Part shown: positions 36,901 to 47,209 of the stretch, piece after piece
Numbering within the stretch: position 1 is the stretch's first letter
Layout of the letters: each line of letters opens with the position of its first letter
Assembly (NCBI GenBank): GCA_029449235.1
Contig: JANATG010000002.1
Location: 372,001-436,000 of the forward strand
Direction: 5' to 3'
DNA length: 64,000 bases
Source of the DNA: Linnemannia schmuckeri
Lineage: Eukaryota > Mortierellomycota > Mortierellomycetes > Mortierellales > Mortierellaceae
Notes under the pieces: model-generated
Seen by the model: only the letters and a program-made list of their open reading frames with translations
Told to the model about the DNA's origin: nothing
Databases searched by the model: none
Program-made: the position numbers and the translations under genes

Positions 36901-39094
36901 GTCAACAAGGGCCTCATCCACGGACACCGCCTGTAGTTCATCAGCATACCCTAAAAGGATCTTGTAAAATTCGATTGAAATGTCCTCGTACTGCTGAAAC
37001 TCGTACGGTACAACAACCAAATCCGGACAAAGCATCCTTGCCTTCAGCAACTGCATCCCGTTTTTGACTCCAAAATCACGCGCCAAGTAGTTGCAGGACG
37101 CGATCTCACTATTGGATGTCGACCCTCCGGTTCCGTGAGCAACGGCAATAGGCTTGACCTGCAGCTCTGGTTTTCCCCTCGTCGCCACCGACGCGAAAAA
37201 GCAGTCAAAGTCGATATGCCTATGATGTTGTAACCCGATTGAAAATTATGTTTGTAAATAATCACACAAAAAAAACCCAGCCATGATGCGTCGACACACA
37301 TCCCAAATGATTACATAATGGTCTTATGGGCACTTTTGGTGACGACAGGGAGTCGATCCTTTTGAAGCTTGGTCGTAACATCTCTCAGCTTGGCCTTCCA
37401 TGTCGAGAGGTAATGAAGACGCGACGACTGGTAGAACTTTTCAACAAATCCTGGTTGGACGGATGAATTCTGACGGTTCCAAGGCACTGAAAGTTCAATT
37501 ATTGTTGGATGCCGATTATCCTGCGGATCGGCTTCGATCTGCGATCCTACAAATTCCGTCGTCTTGATCGTGTTTTCAGATTCTGGAACAGGCATCATGC
37601 CCGGTAGTCCTGCCCGGGTGTAAGGATTGAAGGCGATAGGCTTGTATACCGGTTTCGGTAACGTTGGGGGATCCATTGGTTGTGGCTGAAGTGGAGTCTC
37701 TGTTGGCGAAGCGACAGGAACTTGAGTTAATGGTAGAGAGTCCTGCTCTGGAGATATGACAGTTGCTGATGGTTGTTGTTCAAGGGGTGATGGCTCATCA
37801 GTTGGTGGTGTGGGCTGGTAATCAAACTGATCCAGATCCAGTCTCCCGAAAAACGAATCTTCGCCCTCCATGTCTTCCAACGCGGCTTCAACCTCTGTTT
37901 CCGGAATAACCTGCATGGTTTCCACGTTGTCAATTTCGATGCTGTCTTCCGCTACAATATAACCTGCTGATGGGACTGCGGTATTGTTGGGTATATTCGT
38001 CTGGCGTTCTGTATGTTGTGTATTGTTATTAGTCTTATCGACATCGGGTAATGCCTGGGTCTGGTATGAGTTCGATCTCTCTGTCGGTTTCGCCATGCGT
38101 GAGCGTGCTTCAGGTGACGATGAGGTCGCTGGTCTTGACTGCGTCGCCTGCGATCCTGATCGAAACGGAGTAAGCGAACTAGGTATTCTGATCGTACTAA
38201 AGTTGTGCCAGGGAAGAAGCTTGTTTGCCTTGACGCTCTCCGTGACCCACTCTGGCTTTGCCACCTTGTAGTTCCTATTTGATGTGATATGATCGATAGT
38301 TGATGAGGATGAGTCCAAACAAAGACTAGGATGCAAGGCTTGATTGTTGCGAAAGCGTGATGGTTGTGACTTGCCTGAACTCTTTCATCTTGGACTGTGT
38401 AAGGTTCGTGGCGATGATGTGCGTTATCTTGCTCTTGGAGACTAGTGTGCAAGATAAGAATAATTCCGAGATGTAAGTTTTTGTCAGAAAAGTGGCGAAC
38501 GCGGATCAAATTGCATTTCGAAAATGCTATGAGAACCTACTTACGGAATTGAGTAAATTCGCCTCCTAATAGTATAATAAAAAGGATGAGCGCGTTGATT
38601 AGGTCAATGTTTATTGTGCGTCTTCCAATGGAACAGCAAAGTGTAGACTATTCCGCGTGTGCATAGTTTGCTTGCCTCTCTGTACGATCATATTCCGAAT
38701 CTCTAAATAATTGGCAACATAATAAACGGCTCCGTTAGACATATGTGTTTGTAGAGTACGTGTGACGAAAAACAAAAAAAGTAAGAAAGCGAGCTTCAAG
38801 GTGCATTACCATGGATAGGCGGGTCGGTGTATCCGTTCACATAGACAATGACACCCTCAAAGATCTGAGGCAGCTCGTCTTCCGCCAATGCAGCACTACG
38901 AGCGTATAATTACAAGCGATGGTTAGTAAGAGTGTCAGAAACAGCATAATCTACTGAGACCATAAGCAAACAGCAAGATAGACGTACATTTCATCCTGTT
39001 GGAGCTGGAGTTTGATCTTTTTGTTCTTGAAGTATGAGCCAAAGTCGCCATAACCAATGGCTTCGTAAGGGTTGTCAGGCTTTTCGCCTTCCAT
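33975..39094 (-). CDS. REV1: DNA repair deoxycytidyl transferase / translesion polymerase REV1
   Basis: Ten exons (39094-38988, 38895-38810, 38702-38676, 38565-38545, 38441-38375, 38274-37315, 37219-36151, 36060-35886, 35796-35159, 35066-33975) encode 1,413 residues, and every splice phase agrees. A BRCT domain spans exons 2-6 (FEGVIVYVNGYTDPP, RGGEFTQFLSKSKITHIIA, NYKVAKPEWVTESVKANKLLPWHNF). The Y-family catalytic core starts in exon 7 with HIDFDCFFASVATRG (first metal-binding Asp) and SVDEALVDIS (Asp-Glu pair, about residue 523). Helix-hairpin and little-finger regions follow (LPGIGYKISQDLLERL). Three ubiquitin-binding motifs follow (ELPKDIQDELL, ALPPEIRAEIEQEY, ALPQDIRAEVE). The C-terminal domain that recruits other polymerases comes last (from about WEIGDLRVMLTQWV). 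Introns 3 and 5 use GC donors, and exons 3 and 4 are 27 and 21 nt. Inserts of cytidine opposite damaged bases are the known family activity. Confidence 0.93.
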
Positions 39095-39962
39095 TCTTTG
39101 TATAATTGCAGATGCGAAAGCAAGTCTGTTGAGAAGGACGTTATGCAAAGTTGTTATGAAATGTGTGTAGAGAGTGAAAAGAAAGGGACACGCATTGTGT
39201 CGGAAGAGTGGAGGAACGAGTGGAGGAATGAGTGGAGAGAAATGCAAAAGGGTTTATGAATGAAAAGAAAGAAAGAGACAAAAGGGTCAAGCGATTCTCC
39301 AGGGAACAAATTCAACCCCGTGCGCCACCAAAATATGATTTACAGTAAAAATGTGAAAATGTGACGGCCACCTCGGGAGTCTTGCTGGGCCTTCCTGTCC
39401 TTCCACGGAAGACACATATGCATGGAATGGAGCGAGTGTGGGCTGTTGACTGCGTGTTGACTGAGTTGGGTTGGCATTTTGCCTGGAGTTGATTTGAAGT
39501 GGATTTGGGCAGCTAGCAGTGTCTGTCACTCGCACACGTTGCAACTGCACCCATAGGAATAATAAGCAAACCAAAACGCAAGTCAGAAGCACAAGGAAAG
39601 TTTACTCCACTCCCTTATTCTGTTTTCTATTTCCTTATTTCCCTATTTCCCTTTTTGCCCTTTTCCCTTTCTCTCTCTTTTCTTTCTCATCCATACCGAC
39701 CCTGCCCACCACACCTGCACACATCCGTCCCTCTCGTCTGCCTTGTCTTGTCTTCCTCGTCTGTCTTGTCTGTCTGACTGTCCGGCCTGATCAACTTGCC
39801 TGTTCACCCTTGCCTTGATTGTCTCACACGCACACAAGGGATCACGCACGCTCTCCCCCTCTCTCCACTTGGACCACACAAGTCTGACCAAGAAAAAAAA
39901 ATCGGCTCACCTGGAACAACAGGATCATACAACCAGGACAACAACCACCACCAAGCACAAGA
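39095..39962. promoter_or_regulatory. Shared divergent promoter region, REV1 / STIMATE-family gene
   Basis: The two genes point away from each other across about 870 bp. An acceptor-like site at 39126 (CTTCTCAACAG on the minus strand) suggests REV1 has an intron in its 5' UTR. The rest is CT-rich and has no recognised coding sequence. A minus-strand open frame at 39287-39592 starts with a hydrophobic run but has no other support. Confidence 0.45.
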
Positions 39963-41628
39963 ATGGCCTTATTCACTCTGTCATCAAGAGCAGTGCCCGA
40001 CGATGAAGGGAGCACAGCTCCACCCCCACAGCCAGGTGGCACATGCGAGCTGATGAGCTCCTTTGCCATCTTTGTCCAGCTCCTTCTCGCCACCATCGCT
40101 TTCTCGACCCTCATCTTTAAGCGTAGCAAGGAGAGACCTATGCGGCCACTCAAAGTCTGGTATGTTATTTTCACACCCTTTTTTTGTCAGGAAAAGAAGA
40201 CGCGGATTGTCCACACGTGGAAGAAAAGAGAAGAGCTAGTGCGGTTTTATATGTGTATGTGAAAGAGTGTGGAGTGTGGAGTGGCTCCTCGCTTTGTTTC
40301 CTTCACATCCAGTCAGCAGTTTCCTCTTTTCTTGTTTATGTTTTTGTTCAGTCGCAAAAGGGATAGGGAATGCAATGAAGGAAGGACACACGACAGACTT
40401 GCCGTCACAAGGAAACAACAGAAAAAAAACTCGACGTTTGGACACAAAGATGGCAGGTGCAATGAAGGAAAGTAACAAGGACTCACACAACAGAACGGTC
40501 ACGACGCAACCTAACCTTGCTCGTTTTTCGCCATGGTATGAATTAGGCTGTATGATGTGAGTAAGCAGATTGTGGGTGGAGTGGTCATTCATTCTCTGAA
40601 TCTCTTGGCGGCGACCATTTTTGGGCTGTCTGAACGCAAGGACAACAACCCTTGTATTTGGTAAGTTCACTCTCTACTACTCTCCAGCACCAGCCCAGCT
40701 GTGTCTGCAACAGACTTTTATTATTGCTTCATGGTCCATGGTCCATGGTCCGTACTATGATCCGTATTTGCTAATATTTTCTTTCGTATTAATAGGTACT
40801 TTTTAAATATCTTTCTGGATACCACATTTGGAGTGGGTGTGCTGTACCTGTTCCTTAAGGCAGCGGACAAGTACTTTGTACACATGCGCATGGAGGGACT
40901 CAGGACAGGAGACTACGGGAACCCGCCTCAGTTTGAGCGCTGGTGGAAGCAGACCTTTGTCTTTTCCCTGGGCCTCGTCGTCATGAAGATTGTCGTCGTC
41001 ATTGTTCTCACCTGGGTAAGTTTTTTTTTGATATCATTGGTGATCGAATTATTCATTGTCATTGATTACTTTTGTGTTGTTCCAACAATGTTGCATTGTC
41101 AACTCAAAAATTGATCTCATACACTGTCACTCTGCTCCTCCTGTAACTTGTACATTCCATTATCTTGCCTCAATTAAGCTGTGTAATTAACGAACAATTG
41201 CTTTCCTCGCTCCTTCGTAACTGTAGCCGTTCTTATTCACCTTTGGAGAATGGGTACTGGGATGGACAATGCAGAACGAAAAGCTGCAGATCCTGTTTGT
41301 GATGCTGATTCTGCCACTCAGCATGAACATTTGCCAGTTCTGGGTCATCGACTACATCCTTAAGCAAAAGACTCCGGAAAAGTTTCCTATCAGGATAGAC
41401 GACGATGAGGAGGATCTCTATGGGCTGGTCGACGGTCTGGAGCAAAACTCGGACGACGACAGCAGAGATAATGATTCAACAGAACATCATGTCGGTCAAG
41501 CTAATAGAAGTCACCACCATGACAGACCACTGCGACTCCAACCTACCGACAGTCGCGACAGTCGGCAGGATGATGACGATGAGGAGTTTACAGAGCTCAC
41601 CTCTGCACCTGTGCAAAGGCATCAATAA
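39963..41628 (+). CDS. STIMATE/TMEM110-family membrane protein (yeast Ypl162c-like)
   Basis: Four exons, 39963-40159, 40547-40660, 40796-41015 and 41227-41628, join in phases 2, 2 and 0 to 310 residues. Family blocks are seen in order: CELMSSFAIFVQLLLATIAF with KRSKERPMRPLKVW, WLYDVSKQIVGGVVIHSLNLL, NPCIWYFLNIFLDTTFGVGVLYLFL, and the FVHMRMEGLRTGDYGNPP loop. Then come WWKQTFVFSLGLVVMKIVVVIVL and QILFVMLILPLSMNICQFWVIDYILK. Five helices are expected. The tail is acidic with His/Asp/Arg-rich sequence. In animals this family sits at ER-plasma membrane contacts and affects store-operated calcium entry; the yeast relative is vacuolar. The role here is inferred only from the family. Confidence 0.88.
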
Positions 41629-42375
41629 TAACTATGTGGAGTGCAATGATACCACCAGCAGTGCACGTTTTCGTATTCGACCCTTCAGGATAGAGCGAAT
41701 ATCAACCCTTCAAAAGCAACCGTAATAAAATCCCTTGTACATTATCGGCAACATTGGACACCTATGGTTTGTTTCTTCCACTTTTTTTTCTTTCTCTTCA
41801 CTCAAAAGGACAGATACATATCCACTCTCTATCTCTGCACTTTCCTCTTCTTCCCTTCACAGGCTCGATATTCCTTCTTCCTCATCCTGCTGTCTCGTTC
41901 ATCAACAACAATACCCCCCATTGGTGTCGCTCGCACGCACACACACACCTTCCCTTCCTTCTCCTCAACCCTCTCCTCTTCCTTCTTCCTTCCTTCTTCT
42001 TCCTTGCTCTTTCCCTTTTCCTTCTTACTTTGGCCTCCATCGTCCTTTCCTTCTTCCATCTACAATAGCACCTCTCTCCCACACCTCTGAGCTCTCCTTC
42101 ATCCTTTTTATTCACGCGCACTCTCTACTACACACTCACCTTCTTCAAGGAACTTGAAAGCATACTAAACGATATTGAACAAGTCATTCTTTTCGCGCTG
42201 CTCCCTGTCCTTCCTTCCTTCTAGTCTTCAACTAGCTCGTCTGTCCTTTGTTATCACTTCAGGCACGGCAATATGTTTTATGTCGCATCCACTCGCTTGA
42301 AACGGCTGCCAACATCAGTCAACCATCAACAATCAACAAATCCCATTCCATTTCTGACGACAACACTACTGCACG
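41629..42375. other. Intergenic, CT-rich leader of the first Gag-like gene
   Basis: The sequence is about 75 percent pyrimidine between 41770 and 42240, then becomes CA-rich for the last 130 bp before the start. A similar CT-rich then CA-rich leader precedes the other two Gag-like copies, which suggests the promoter was duplicated with the gene. Confidence 0.45.
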
Positions 42376-43978
42376 ATGGCGTACAACCAAACAACAACCA
42401 CTGCCGCCACGAACAGCAACAACAGCAGCAACAGTAATAATCGTAGCTCCAAAGGCAACAGGATGCACCCGTACCTGGAACTCATCCACCACGATATGAT
42501 CCGGATATATGAAGATCTGCAAGTGAAAATTCACCGATCCCGCATGCAGTCCACCCAAGGCAGCCAACAAGACCTTGACGACTCACAGCATCGACGACAA
42601 CAAGCCCTCACCTCGAGGGCCAACAGTTTCATTCTCCGCCGCCCTGGAATCGTTACTCAGTCAGTTTTCTGACTATCAGGCACCACAGGAAAACAGCTTC
42701 GAACAGGTCACCGCCTCCCTTGCCAGCAGCAACAATAGCAACGACAACACGATCACGACTTCACCAGCCGATAATGACGCCATAACCGCCATAACCGCCA
42801 TGAGATCGCCGCCATTGTCTCCAATATGACCTTTTGATCTTTTGCAGGAAGATTCCTCAAGTTCGCCGGCCCGCTCAATTAACCCCAATATGATCCCCGG
42901 CGATATGGCGGAGATCGTCTCTCCTTGTGCAAGCGAGAATCCAAGGATCCATCGCCTTCAACCGTTATCTCATTGCCACCATCGTTGTCTGTTCGCACTT
43001 CTGCTCAACCCAAGCCCCTCCTTATCAAGTATAATGCAGACAGCAACCGCACGCTTCCAAATTTTATGAGTCAGCTCAAGGAGGTCGTTGATCGCAACCC
43101 CTTAGTCTTCAAGACCAACACCGATCATATCAAGTATGCACTCCATTCGATGGGAGTGCACACGACCCGGTACTTTGAGCCTTTTTTTTTTGAACAAGAG
43201 CGTCCCCGACAGTCGGAGGTGCTTGACATCCTATGATGTATTCCTCAAAACTCTGGAAGACAAGTTTGGAGAGCCGCGCTCGCTCGAAATGAAATGTGCA
43301 GCGACTGCTCATTTGGTGACTCTCCAGCAGACTGGCACCATATGTACCTACATTACCGCCTTCCAGGATTTGACGGCTGTCGTCCGCTGGGAGGAATCGC
43401 ATCCATGCACATGCTTGTGGAGAGAATCTCGTCCGAGGTGAAGGTCTTGCTTGGAAATTCGAGCAATATCCAACCCCTATCCATGCTACAGGTCGCCGCA
43501 GCCAGAGGCTACTCCTTACACCGGATCCAACCTCATTCTAGGACATATGACCAGCACCGACGCCATTCGACTGCTTTTGATCGGGATCTGGATTGGGCGC
43601 AGGAGCGATTGCGTCGACAGAATCAGCGCATCTACCAGTCCATTAAGGAGTCGATGGGACTTCCGACCGTGTGTCCTGCTCTGGCCTTGGACCGCGATCA
43701 GGATCTCCACGTCTTCCACAGACATTGACACGGATGCCGACGCTGACGCCGTTTCCCCTACCGCTATCGCTAATCCCGTTGCCACTGCTACTGGCAACGG
43801 TAGGATTCCGCCAGGCCACCCAGCGAGAAGATATATTAAGAGCCATCCGAGGAGCAAACTGACGGAGGAGGTGAAGCAGTACCGGAAGGACAATTACCTT
43901 TGTTTCTACTGTGGCGAAGAGGGCCATTCATCGTCCACATGTCCTTTGAAAGAAATCCAAGGACGAGAAGAAAGCTGA
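42376..43978 (+). pseudogene. Retrotransposon-Gag-like gene, copy 1 (frameshifted)
   Basis: This copy aligns over its whole length with the intact copy at 44449-46464 but needs several frame changes. The start MAYNQ and the private N-terminal motif NRMHPYLELIHHDM are in the first frame (to 42672). The ALESLLSQFSDYQ block is in a second frame (to about 42829). The capsid-like core begins near 42985 (LLIKYNADSNRTLPNFMSQL) and loses frame in a run of nine or ten T at about 43181-43190, where copy 2 has FEPFLNKS. It continues in another frame (CLTSYDVFLKTLEDKFGEP, LQQTGTICTYITAFQDL) and shifts again near 43400. The CCHC knuckle CFYCGEEGHSSSTC is intact at about 43905. Residual coding similarity suggests recent decay. 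Confidence 0.8.
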
Positions 43979-44448
43979 GCATTATATTCTCCTCTTCCTC
44001 TTTTTACTCTTTCTTTCCTCTCTTTTGTTGTCACTGTCGGACAAGGTCTCAAAAGTAGAAACAAAAAAAAAAATAAAAATAAAATTCCAAGGCAGTCGTG
44101 TTAAGAATATAGGCATGATAGTTATTTCCACCTTTTATTTTTTTTTATTCGCTCTTTACTTCCTTTCCCTCTACTTCCCCATGCCCTTGTCCTTTTATTC
44201 TTTTATTCTCTCAACCGCAACACACGTGTACACCCTTGGTGGACTCTGATCTCTTTGATCTCTATGATTCACACGCATTGCTTTCAAAAGACTATTAATC
44301 GATTTGAACAAAGTTGATCGTCATTTCTCCTTCGCATCTCTTTGCTGCTCATCACCCAATGCAAAACCACTTCCCGCACTTGTCGCATTCAACTGACGCG
44401 TCTTCAACAACCAACAACCAAACTCGATCTCACAGTGCCGTCAGCGCC
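43979..44448. other. Intergenic between Gag-like copies 1 and 2
   Basis: CT- and A-rich sequence with an A run near 44064. No gene is seen, and no LTR-like repeat shared with the other intergenic spacers was found by eye. Confidence 0.45.
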
Positions 44449-46464
44449 ATGGCGTACAGCCAAATATCCACCACCACCAATACCAACAGCAAGGGCAATT
44501 GCCATAGCTCTAAGGGCAACAGGATGCACCCCTACCTGGAATTTATCCACCGTGATATGAACCGGACGTATGAGACCGTTCAGGCACAAATCCGCCGATC
44601 CCGGATGGAGTCGCTGTCCACCCAGCTATCCAGCAAGATTCACATCAACAACAGCGTGCCCACAGCCCAAGAACCAATGCTTTTATTGTCTGACGCGGTG
44701 GAGTCATTACTCAACCAGTTCACTGACTCACAAGCAAACAGCTACCAGCAGCTCGCCGACTACTTCCTTAAGAACAATAGCAACAACAGCACGATCGCGA
44801 CTTCATCAGCCGATAATGACACTATAACCGCCATCTTTGCGACCAAGCGAACGCCACCTTTGTCAACTGTATCCTCTCCCGATCATATGCTGGGCGATTC
44901 TGCAAGGTCTCCGAATTGCCCTGTGAGTCATGATATCACGGAGATGATTACTCTTCGCACCAGCCGACTCGCATCTGATGCTTCCGCTGGCATGCCTTTA
45001 CTCTCTATTGAGACGTACCATTTCAACAACGACTGTCAACACTCAATGGAAAAGGACAAGGACAGAAACATAGCCAGAGACATGGACAAAGACATGGATA
45101 CAGCACCATCGACGTCCGACCCTACTATCGCCGAGGAACCTATATCAGCACAGACTCCGGATCCCACTAGCAGTGTGATGGCTGACAGAACATTATCTTT
45201 ACAATCACCTTCGCCTGTAAGCATTTCTAAGGATACCGCGTGGCCACTCGACAAGGTTGCTGTCAAGGAGCACGGACCGACCTCAACCGAATTGACGCTC
45301 ATAAAAACGAATGCTCAGCCCATCTCCAGCAGCATAACCGTATCTGTATCGTCGTCATCGTACAAGGAGTCCAAGGAGTCCTTGACGTTTCGGGAATCCA
45401 AAAATTCACTATCACCATCAACCTCAGCCTCACTCTCGCCATCATCGTCTGCGCGCACTTTTGCTCAATTACAACCCCTCCTTGTCAAGTACAACGCCGA
45501 CAACAACCTCACGCTGCCAGACTTTGTGAGACAGCTCAAGGAAATCTTTGACTGCAATCCAGTAGCGATCATGAGCGATGCCGATCGTGTCAAGTTTGCT
45601 ATACGCTCTATGGGAACGCATACGGCCCGGTACTTTGAACCCTTTCTGAACAAAAGCGTTCCCGACAGTCGGAAGTGCTTGACATCCTACGGTGTGTTCC
45701 TCAAGACCCTGGAGGACCGTTTTGGAGAGCCTCCCTCAATAGATGCTGTATACGACGCGACGGTTCATCTGTCAACAATCAAGCAAACGGGCACCATGTG
45801 CAATTACATCACCACCTTCCGAGACTTGACTGCCGTCCTTCGCTTGAACGAGTTCTTACTCGTGCGGATCTTTAGGAAGGGAATCTCACCGGTGGTGATG
45901 TCGTTTCTTGGAAACGCAGATAATATCAAGTCTCTCTCCATGCTTCAGGTGGCTGCAACCAGGGCCTACTCCATGCACCGGATCCAACCTCATTCCAGGA
46001 TGTATAACCAGCACTACCAGCATTCGACTTCTTTTGATCTGGATCTGGATCTGACCCAAGGCCTGTTGCGGCGGCACAGTAAGCGCATCCAAAAGACGAT
46101 TCAAGGTTCGAGTGCGCCTTCGAGCAGGAATTTTTCTCCGACCTCAACCGCGGTCAGTACTCCAGGCCCTGACACTGATGCTGACGGCGAGGACGACGCC
46201 GTTTCCCCTACCGGTATCACCCATGCTATTGCCACAGCCAGAACCAAAGCCTATGCCAATGCCCATGCCAGGACTCGATCAAGCCGTTCAGCCAGGACAT
46301 TCTTCAGGAGTGATGTGATGACCAGATTGTCGGAGGAGGAGAAGCAATACCGGAAGGACAATCACCTCTGTCGGTATTGCGGCGGAAAGGGTCATGCATG
46401 GCATTCTTGCCCTTTGAAGAAATCCAACGACAAGAGAAGAAATGAAGTTCATGAATTGGAGTAG
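44449..46464 (+). CDS. Retrotransposon-Gag-like protein, copy 2 (intact)
   Basis: An uninterrupted 671-residue frame. The ATG at 44449 (GCGCCATGG) was chosen because copies 1 and 3 start at the matching MAY/MAH position; an in-frame ATG at 44359 is an alternative. Layout: Thr/Asn/Ser-rich start; a conserved motif NRMHPYLEFIHRDMNRTYE (residues about 25-45) absent from ordinary Gag; a long Ser/Thr-rich linker; then a Gag capsid-like domain (about residues 345-520: LLVKYNADNNLTLPDFVRQL, RYFEPFLNKSVPDSRKCLTS, FLKTLEDRFGEP, IKQTGTMCNYITTFRDL). After a low-complexity segment comes a C-terminal CCHC knuckle CRYCGGKGHAWHSC (46368-46409) and a basic tail. No protease, reverse transcriptase or integrase follows. 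RNA binding and capsid assembly are inferred from the domains. Confidence 0.82.
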   Translation: MAYSQISTTTNTNSKGNCHSSKGNRMHPYLEFIHRDMNRTYETVQAQIRRSRMESLSTQLSSKIHINNSVPTAQEPMLLLSDAVESLLNQFTDSQANSYQQLADYFLKNNSNNSTIATSSADNDTITAIFATKRTPPLSTVSSPDHMLGDSARSPNCPVSHDITEMITLRTSRLASDASAGMPLLSIETYHFNNDCQHSMEKDKDRNIARDMDKDMDTAPSTSDPTIAEEPISAQTPDPTSSVMADRTLSLQSPSPVSISKDTAWPLDKVAVKEHGPTSTELTLIKTNAQPISSSITVSVSSSSYKESKESLTFRESKNSLSPSTSASLSPSSSARTFAQLQPLLVKYNADNNLTLPDFVRQLKEIFDCNPVAIMSDADRVKFAIRSMGTHTARYFEPFLNKSVPDSRKCLTSYGVFLKTLEDRFGEPPSIDAVYDATVHLSTIKQTGTMCNYITTFRDLTAVLRLNEFLLVRIFRKGISPVVMSFLGNADNIKSLSMLQVAATRAYSMHRIQPHSRMYNQHYQHSTSFDLDLDLTQGLLRRHSKRIQKTIQGSSAPSSRNFSPTSTAVSTPGPDTDADGEDDAVSPTGITHAIATARTKAYANAHARTRSSRSARTFFRSDVMTRLSEEEKQYRKDNHLCRYCGGKGHAWHSCPLKKSNDKRRNEVHELE

Positions 46465-47209
46465 ATGTCCCCCTCCCTCTTTCTCTCTTTCTCTGTTTCA
46501 CTATCATTAAGAATCACGACCCCAAGGTTGGGGTAAAAAAAATAAAAGGAATTAGAAAAATGGCAACAGGCAGGCAGGCACATACACTCGAGTAATAACA
46601 ACGGCTCGCAGGACACAGAACACAGAAACATAGAAACACAGCAACATAGAAACAAAGCAACGCAGAAACACATAAACACATAAACACATAAACACAGAAA
46701 CACAGAAACACAGAAACACAGAAACACAGAACAAACAAAATGTAACATGCAGCTCTCGCCTTTGCTGATAGACAGAAATCTCAATAAGAGCACAAATATA
46801 ACAAGGGAAGGCTGGGCGTCGCTATGTACGCATACATTCACCTCACTCGCTCTCACTTCCTCACTCGCGCTTCATGGCTCACGAACCCTCTTTCTCTACC
46901 CACCGACCAAAAATACAACAACGGTGAGCAATGACATTTACCAGTCCTTTGCGTGACCTGCTGAAACGTACCCTAATCACCTTCCTTGAGTCAAGTCTTT
47001 TTTATCCTTCTCAGCCTCTCCTCTTTCCTTTTGTTTCTCATCACCAACAACTCATTTTTTTTATACCTCTCATCCATCTTTGCTCTTGACATCCACAACC
47101 GCTCAACAGACATATATACACACACTCATCTTCTCCATCGCATCAGCGAACAGCAAACAACACAAACAACTCAAACAACAATCTGCTTCCATTCACAACC
47201 ACGGCAGCC
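46465..47209. other. Intergenic between Gag-like copies 2 and 3, with an 8-bp minisatellite
   Basis: The first part carries the minisatellite annotated at 46613-46737. The last 200 bp are a CT-rich then CA-rich leader like those of the other copies. No gene is seen. Confidence 0.5.
46613..46737. repeat. 8-bp minisatellite, agaaacac-type
   Basis: About fifteen head-to-tail units of 'agaaacac' with variants 'ataaacac', 'agcaacat' and 'agaaacaa'. Purest at 46672-46731. Its reverse strand gives long Cys/Val/Phe-rich open frames, which are artefacts of the repeat. Confidence 0.8.

Noticed and set aside
41735..42157. Overlapping long open frames in all three forward phases
   Set aside because: The sequence is almost pure pyrimidine; the frames are open because CT-rich codons lack stops. 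It is the leader of the first Gag-like gene.
46449..46856. Cys/Val/Phe-rich minus-strand open frames
   Set aside because: They are the reverse reading of the 8-bp minisatellite, open in more than one phase.
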